A DNA stretch of 64,000 bases, from the NCBI GenBank assembly GCA_030789695.1, contig CM061134.1, forward strand, positions 65,919,481 to 65,983,480. The letters run 5' to 3'. Below, one piece after another: positions 58,641-64,000 of the stretch. The position numbers and the translations under genes are program-made. Origin of the DNA: Scilla litardierei (Eukaryota; Streptophyta; Magnoliopsida; Asparagales; Asparagaceae). The notes below the pieces were generated by a model. The model was not told the origin of the DNA, ran no database searches, and worked only from the letters and a program-made list of their open reading frames with translations. Position 1 is the stretch's first letter, and every line of letters starts with the position of its first letter.

Positions 58641-59700
58641 TTCCCCGTAAGGGGGAATCTATTTATTTGGGTTAATTACGCCCGAAAAATAGATATAAGA
58701 CGGCATTCTGATGGTTTATAGTGGTGTTATGGAGAGGCCATCATGGCAACTAAATACCCTCATAAGAGATATGTTTGGTGATGCTCTATATGCAAGGTGC
58801 ATCGTCGAAAAATATGACCACAAGAGGGTCTTATTCTGATTAACGACACAACATGCAAAGTAGAATAATGATAAAATGCTTTCCTCTGTTAGGAGGTCTC
58901 GGAAACTGTTTATATGGGGTGATCAGGCACATATAAATAGGTTCTAAGTAGGCGTTTTAATGGTTTACATTATAATTGCATGTCTCCAAGCAGACACCAG
59001 TAACTGGATGAGAATACCGTTATTACCAATTTAATGATTTACATATAACCCATTTCTGGGTGTGAACACAAAACTTCAGTGTGTTCAATTTTCTTCCAGT
59101 TGTTAAATATAATTGATTTCCCAGTGTTATCCACAAAAAATCCGCAATAAGCTCGACTTCAACGAAGTTGAGCATAGAACTATGGATATGAACCCGTCAG
59201 GCACGATCTATAAGATGTGCAATAATTCCTCCCCCGTTTGGGGATCTCGGAATATATTCATCCAGGATGGTTAATCCCGATGAATAAATTCCACTGCGGC
59301 ATTTTTGAGGGTGGTATGAGGGTAAGGAACAGCCCAACCAATATCCCAATAAGGTAATATGTCCGTTGTGATTAATAATAATCTGGACTGTGGTTGGATA
59401 ACAAGGTTTTGATTATGACCATTTTAAGAGGATATATAGATGAGTACACTAATTTACATCATCAGCCCTATTAGGGAGTGAAAAAGTTTAACTTTTATCC
59501 CTAAAATACTCTCAAGAGACCAAGAGGTCTTCATAATTTAATGATGATAGTAAAATATATCATATAAATTCTATTAGAGGAAGTATTGAGATTCAATATC
59601 CACGTGAAGTGGAGATGTTCTCGTAATCATTTTTCCCGTTTAATGGGATAATGAAAATGTCACTATATTTGAAGAAACTTATAGTTCTTCGTTTATATAA
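58641..59700. repeat. Series of two-hairpin modules in element D
   Basis: Four modules lie here and one at 47,431-47,515. Each has a short C/G hairpin followed by a longer AT-rich stem. Module at 58,641: TTCCCC-GTAA-GGGGGAA, then TCTATTTATTTGGG with CCCGAAAAATAGA. At 58,883: CCTC..GAGG, then GAAACTGTTTATATG with CATATAAATAGGTTC. At 59,232: CCCC-GTTT-GGGG, then GGAATATATTCATC with GATGAATAAATTCC. At 59,635: CCC..GGG, then TATATTTGAAGAA with TTCTTCGTTTATATA. Arms differ in sequence between modules but stay complementary. No protein is encoded. Confidence 0.7.
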
Positions 59701-61435
59701 GATTGGTAAATGATGTCTTGCATCAATAACGATCCAAGGTGGCATATTATATCGTGCCAAAAGTAAGATTTGGACGAAAATGGGCACTAAAGGTGTTCCT
59801 TTATCTTCCTATGTTTGAATTTATTTGGGAAAAAGCTTCTGGCTTTTTTTATTTTTAATATTTGAGAGTACGAGCATATCCTTATATAGAGTATTCAGGC
59901 TTTGTAAAACTTGAACTTCAAGTAGACGTCCCAAAAATAATTATCTACTGGATAAAATTAAGGGAGAAATGCTTTTTAAAGCATAAGTCTGATGCTATTT
60001 TTGAAAAATACTCACTAATAACTATGGTCTGGTATTAGATTAAATTTTATTTTCATAAATATATTTTCCTCATAGAATATCTATGTATACAAAATAGGTA
60101 GATCGACAAACGTCGTTTAGATTAGATATGTATATGTTTTCAATGGTATAATCTAATGACCTATCATATTACAAAAGCAATATGGGACTTTTCAGAACTT
60201 CTGGGTCTGATATAGGTCTGACATTGATTATTCCAAGTAGCGGTATATCATATCTTCCCTTTCTATATTTATGTCCAGGACATTATATGTCATGGTCTTC
60301 CCCTGTTTTAAGTATTCCGCTAATCTAATTTTTGATAGAATTTTCAAAGTTCATGTGAATGCTCGAGTATGGTCTTCAGGCCATTTTATTGAGCCATTCT
60401 GGATTTATGTGGATAGAGGAACATGAATACGAGGAGAAAAGATACGTTGGTGCGAAAAATTTAGTTCTCACTTTTATGCATGCACGACTTCAGGCGCGTG
60501 CATTATGCAAGGCTAGATTCAAGAATCTTACCTTGTAACGTGAGTGTACTAAATAAATTAGCAGATTTATGGCATCTTCGGGTGCGCATAATATTATATA
60601 TTAAAATAGATATGATAGATCTATTTACCGCGAAGTACACATCATTTAGACGTATGTCCAGAAGGTGGAAGCATTAATGGCCGCATAATTCCAACGTATT
60701 TTATTTGGTTATAAGGGTATTGACAGTCTATTTGAAATTCAGGTTCATTTGTCAATGTAGATATGATTTATAAATTTTTTTTTTGAAAAATTATTATTGT
60801 ACCAGAATCATAGTTTGAGTACAAATGGATGAATAAATCATGCAAATAGCCATTAAACATGTAGTATATATTACAAACAACAACATATGCAAAAAATATG
60901 AAACTACTAGATATAACATGCATAAGATGTATTTTCAACATAACAAGCAATTTATATAAAAATTACATTTAATAATTACTTGGACCACGGGGAAACGTTA
61001 TTACCCGTTAGGTTAGGTAACTAACGACCCATCGGTCTCAGTGTATGTGTAATTATTAGATCGTGAAGGATTAAAATTAAATCCAATTTTTATATAATTT
61101 ACATTTTTGTTGAATTTAACATAATATTAAACAAATAATTAATATTATGAACCAAATCAACCAAAAAGTTGGCAAAATTAATCATTTGATGTTTCCTAAT
61201 TTTTACAGAATTTTCCAGCAATATTCTAGACTTTTCTGCTAATTTTAAGGAAATTATAGTGGAAAAATGATATAAAATCTGTTTTTAATTATTTTAAAAG
61301 CCTATTGCGCTTATGTTAGAGCTTGAGGCCCAAAACAACCAATAAAACTTAAATATCTAGTATTAGGCTGCAGGCCCATGGGCTAATTTTTTTGCCCAAA
61401 AATACCCATTGGGGGGATACCATTTAAATATACCA
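59701..61435 (-). other. Element D internal sequence, non-coding
   Basis: AT-rich sequence with only short ORFs. No gag, protease, integrase or RT motif was recognised on either strand. Confidence 0.5.
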
Positions 61436-61471
61436 TAACCCTAATTTAAGGGTTAGGGTTAGGGTTTAGAA
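61436..61471. repeat. Short telomere-like (TTAGGG/TTTAGGG) block
   Basis: AACCCTAATTTAAGGGTTAG and GGTTAGGGTTTAG form an inverted and then tandem arrangement of about three telobox-like units. It is too short for an interstitial telomere array. On the minus strand it gives AAACCCTAACCC, a telobox found in plant promoters and leaders. Confidence 0.8.
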
Positions 61472-61576
61472 GGTAAACAGCCCCCTCCCATTTTCAGATC
61501 GCGGCCAGAGGGAGGGGGGCTTGCGGCCGGAGCATCGCCTCCTCCATCCCCTTTTTCCGGCGAGGCAGAGCCTGGG

Positions 61577-61705
61577 GGGTGAAGCAGCGCCCCCCCTTCA
61601 GGGGGGGTCGCCTGAGAAGACCTCCCCCTAACGGGGGGTGCCGGGTTAATGACCCCCCTTCAAGGGGGGTTTGCCAGAGAAGACACCCCTTTACGGGGGG
61701 CTCCC
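61577..61705. repeat. Cluster of four GC-rich hairpins
   Basis: CCCCCCC-TTCA-GGGGGGG, CCCCC-TAAC-GGGGG, CCCCCC-TTCAA-GGGGGG and CCCC-TTTA-CGGGG follow one another at 25-35 bp spacing. The first pair and second pair form a diverged tandem repeat of about 65 bp sharing GAGAAGAC. It lies in the 5' internal (leader) half of element D on the minus strand. Open frames across it are glycine/proline-rich by composition. Confidence 0.85.
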
Positions 61706-62778
61706 CATCCCCATCGGGTCGCGGCCAGGGCGGGGAGGGCCGGATAGCGACTCCCCATGCCCCATCTTTTAATAGGTCGGGGGCGGTCATGCTTCAGGCA
61801 TGCTGATAGCTGCTGCGGGTTAGCCGATCAAGGCCGCATCGATGACATACAAAACCTGTCGATCAATGTCCGTCGGATTCGATCGAAGCCAATCGGAATC
61901 GGTGCCAGATTCCGATCTAGCGGCTTCAGAATCACATCAAAATTTAAAATTTCATGGTTCATATATATTACAATTTCATAATTTCAGAATCAATTTCATA
62001 TATTACAATTGAATCTGGATGTACCTGAGGACATGCAGAGATACTGGAGGAATTGGGTCAATAGAACTCCATAGTCCAGAGTTCAATACATAGAATTAAA
62101 ATCAAGTGTATGGCCCGCAAGTAAAACCCCATTTCATTATGATATTTATAGAGGAACCTTTAAAATATACAATGTGGGAGGAGCATTCAACCAGTTCTTT
62201 TCCAATGGCATTTCGGTGAGCAAATGAGTTAAATAATAAAAGCAATGAAGATATGTAAATTGACGTCATAATTTCAGAATCACAAGCTTCAGGCCGGTAC
62301 AAATGGCCTTTCATGGTTTTTGTTTTTGTTGGGGAGTTTTGGGTTCGACGGCTTCAGGCCATCTCCATTGGGAATTTAAAATTTTTTTGGCTTTTATTCG
62401 ATAAACTATGTTATTATATTATCAATGGTAATCTAAAACATAGATTATGCACAATTTTACTTTGATATCATAATATTATTGGTCCAATAATATTAGATCT
62501 AAACAGATTCAATCTAATCTAGTTTTAGATCTAAAAATTTATTATGGATCGATGAATTACCTCTAACTAGAAAAATCTGGAAAAAAAGATCCGAAGAGAA
62601 TAATACGATCCACATCCTTGCGACGTCGACGAACGAGCCGCCAATGAGAATAGATTCCATAGCGCAACCTCCATATGATGGTGGCTATCCAAATAGCCAC
62701 GAAATTGATTCCTTCGCTTTTAGAAGAGAAGAAAATTTGATGTGTAGAAATTTTTCTTAGAACAACGTGCTGATAACG
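61706..62778 (-). other. Element D leader region and candidate primer-binding site
   Basis: AATTTCA(T/G)-rich repeats (61,940-62,010) and non-coding sequence. Next to the LTR the minus strand reads CGTTATCAGCACGTTG, where a PBS is expected. It resembles the ATCAG core of Met-type sites but is not a clear match. Confidence 0.45.
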
Positions 62779-62935
62779 TGTTGGATAAACTCAAAGAAAG
62801 AGTAACAATGGCTCATAGCCATGGTCCTCTATATATTCATATCAATGGTATACCAACGGTCCCCACTACTAAGTAGTGGGGAGTAATGGAGGGATAGAGA
62901 GGTGGGGAGGCCAAAGGCCTCCCTCACTCATAACA
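62779..62935 (-). mobile_element. 5' LTR of element D (minus strand)
   Basis: A 157-bp partner of 46,551-46,707 with about three substitutions. Followed by AGAAG. Confidence 0.88.
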
Positions 62936-62984
62936 AGAAGAAGATAGTAAAAACCAGCGAATCAATAGCAACAGCAACCGTGAG

Positions 62985-63470
62985 AATAAAGAAGAAGAGT
63001 GAAGAATATTTTGGTCATTTTTAAAAAATGACTTACTAGGGATGTTAAGTGATCGACACTAAGGATGTTAAAAAATGCAAAAAAAATGTTAAGATGCTGA
63101 AGTGATTTTTGGAAAACTGTTAAGGATGTTTTGGGTCATTACTTCTTTAAATTTTTTTCCAGGTTTAATTAAATTCACCAGAGAAGAAGTTGTGGATGAT
63201 GGAGATATTGGTGGATAAGGATGAAGATGAAGAGGTAGAGGAAGATGAGGTGGATGAAGCAGATGAGGGAGAGGAGGCGATATATATGGATGAAGAGGAG
63301 TTGGAGAATGAGAATGGGAAAGCGATGATGGCGGGAGAGTTAGATGAGGAGATTAGATGAGGAGAGGGTGAGGAGGGCAAAAGTGCAATGCGAAGATGAG
63401 GACGTCAAAATTTGGAATAAAATGTAGTGTGCTTAGCAATTCTAATAAAATTATGCAATGTCTGTAGAGA
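62985..63470. repeat. Right arm of the inverted-repeat element
   Basis: It is the inverted, diverged counterpart of 45,480-46,150. The minus strand reads AATGACCCAAAACATCCTTA and AAATGACCAAAATATTC here, against AATGAATCAAAACATTCTTA and AAATGACCAAAATATCACC on the plus strand of the left arm. The G/A-rich run 63,200-63,370 matches the C/T-rich run of the left arm. The acidic ORF frames are low-complexity. Confidence 0.45.
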
Positions 63471-63479
63471 GTACTATGT

Positions 63480-64000
63480 TTATTAAATAGTGTAATGTGA
63501 CCAGCAGTACTAATAGTGATGAGATGTGATAATTGAGTTCTGTTATTTGTACTACACTTTTGTATTAAAGCACCCTACACTTTTAATTGTTTGTCATTTT
63601 ATTTCCTACATATTCTCCTTGTTCCTCTCTGTAATAGTTCTCTCCTCCATCAATGCCTCTTCATCCTCCCACCACATCTGTCACCACTGCCTCTCATCCT
63701 CTCCACAATTGTCTACTCCTCCCACGACTACCTCTTCATCGCCCTCCTACCCACCATCAACATTTGAAATTGCCAACTAAATTGTAAAAAAGAATTTGCT
63801 TGAAACATTTTCTTAAGTCTTAGCACCCAAACAACAATTTTAAAAAAAATTATCGTGACACTCGAGCCTATATGGCCATGCACCATATTTGGTGTTCAGG
63901 AAAATAGGCCCGAGTGCAACAAATGATTCCCATCCCTAAAAGTTTGAGCACGTCGATTTAAAGAATTCTAATTTATTTTAATTGGCTTTCATGTTCATTG
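63480..64000. repeat. Third, directly oriented copy of the arm repeat (runs off window)
   Basis: It begins near CAGCAGTACTAATAGTG. The C/T-rich stretch at 63,605-63,770, CGTGACACTC (63,854) and TATTTGGTGTTCAGG (63,888) parallel the left arm in direct orientation. GAGCCTAT...ATAGGCCCGAG near 63,863-63,915 forms an inverted repeat. The right end is not in the window. Confidence 0.4.

Larger units (their letters stand above)
46551..62935 (-). mobile_element. Element D: large non-coding LTR element (minus strand), host of element C
   Basis: It has direct terminal repeats of 157 bp (46,551-46,707 and 62,779-62,935) with TG...CA ends and perfect 5-bp duplications AGAAG (46,546-46,550 and 62,936-62,940). 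On the minus strand a polypurine AAGGGGGAG lies just before the LTR at 46,708-46,716, and CGTTATCAGCACG follows the other LTR, which gives the orientation. Without element C it was about 6.8 kb. No gag or pol domain was recognised in the 6.5 kb of internal sequence. It is best described as a non-autonomous derivative (LARD- or TRIM-like). Confidence 0.82.

Noticed and set aside
61436..61471. Interstitial telomere array
   Set aside because: Only about three telomere-like units; more likely telobox motifs of element D.
1..64000. tRNA, rRNA or snoRNA genes
   Set aside because: No cloverleaf with intact A and B boxes and no rRNA-like sequence was noticed; PBS matches are primer sites only.

Overview
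The window is nuclear DNA of a flowering plant. It carries Ty1/copia, Ty3/gypsy, hAT and Helitron elements of plant type, plus four exons of a plant RIF1-like gene with plant-style introns. The species cannot be named from the sequence. Only one host gene is recognisable, and most of the 64 kb is nested mobile DNA.

Layout. 1-7,621: a SIRE/Maximus-like copia element (E1) cut by the left edge, with 1.87-kb LTRs, a broken gag and no pol; a 1.2-kb non-autonomous hAT element sits in its 5' LTR. 7,622-16,640: a second gag-only copia element (E2, 7,933-14,824, target duplication ACCGA) inserted in a more decayed relative. 16,641-23,540: mixed sequence with a cluster of Helitron ends, a long foldback element, a 52-base G run, several unidentified protein-like minus-strand segments and a solo LTR (TSD GAAAA).

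23,541-45,446 (minus strand): exons 4, 3, 2 and 1 of a RIF1-like gene. The first 245 codons read without interruption across four exons. Intron 3 is 20,990 bp long and holds two related chromovirus insertions: element A (24,567-27,872, LTRs look identical, pol deleted, TSD CATTC) and element B (35,707-41,914, full domain set but many frame breaks, TSD CAAAA). Older copia and gypsy relics lie between them. Later exons were not found.

45,470-64,000: upstream of RIF1, starting within about 60 bp of its start codon, lies a decayed repeat with inverted arms. Inside it is element D (46,551-62,935, minus strand, 157-bp LTRs, TSD AGAAG), a large non-coding LTR element. Inside D is element C (48,703-58,267, TSD TGATG), a Tekay-like gypsy element with 2.4-kb LTRs.

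Main points of interest. (1) The gag-pol of C is interrupted by two short GT-AG introns, each with a stop codon within four codons of its donor, so unspliced RNA would give Gag alone. Its primer-binding site fits tRNA-Ile rather than initiator tRNA-Met. (2) Element D has at least five copies of a two-hairpin module whose stems are kept although the sequences differ, plus a cluster of GC hairpins. (3) RIF1 has a 21-kb intron loaded with antisense retroelements, and its upstream region is occupied by TE sequence. (4) A deleted element (A) with apparently identical LTRs, and two gag-only copia elements (E1, E2), suggest mobilisation in trans.
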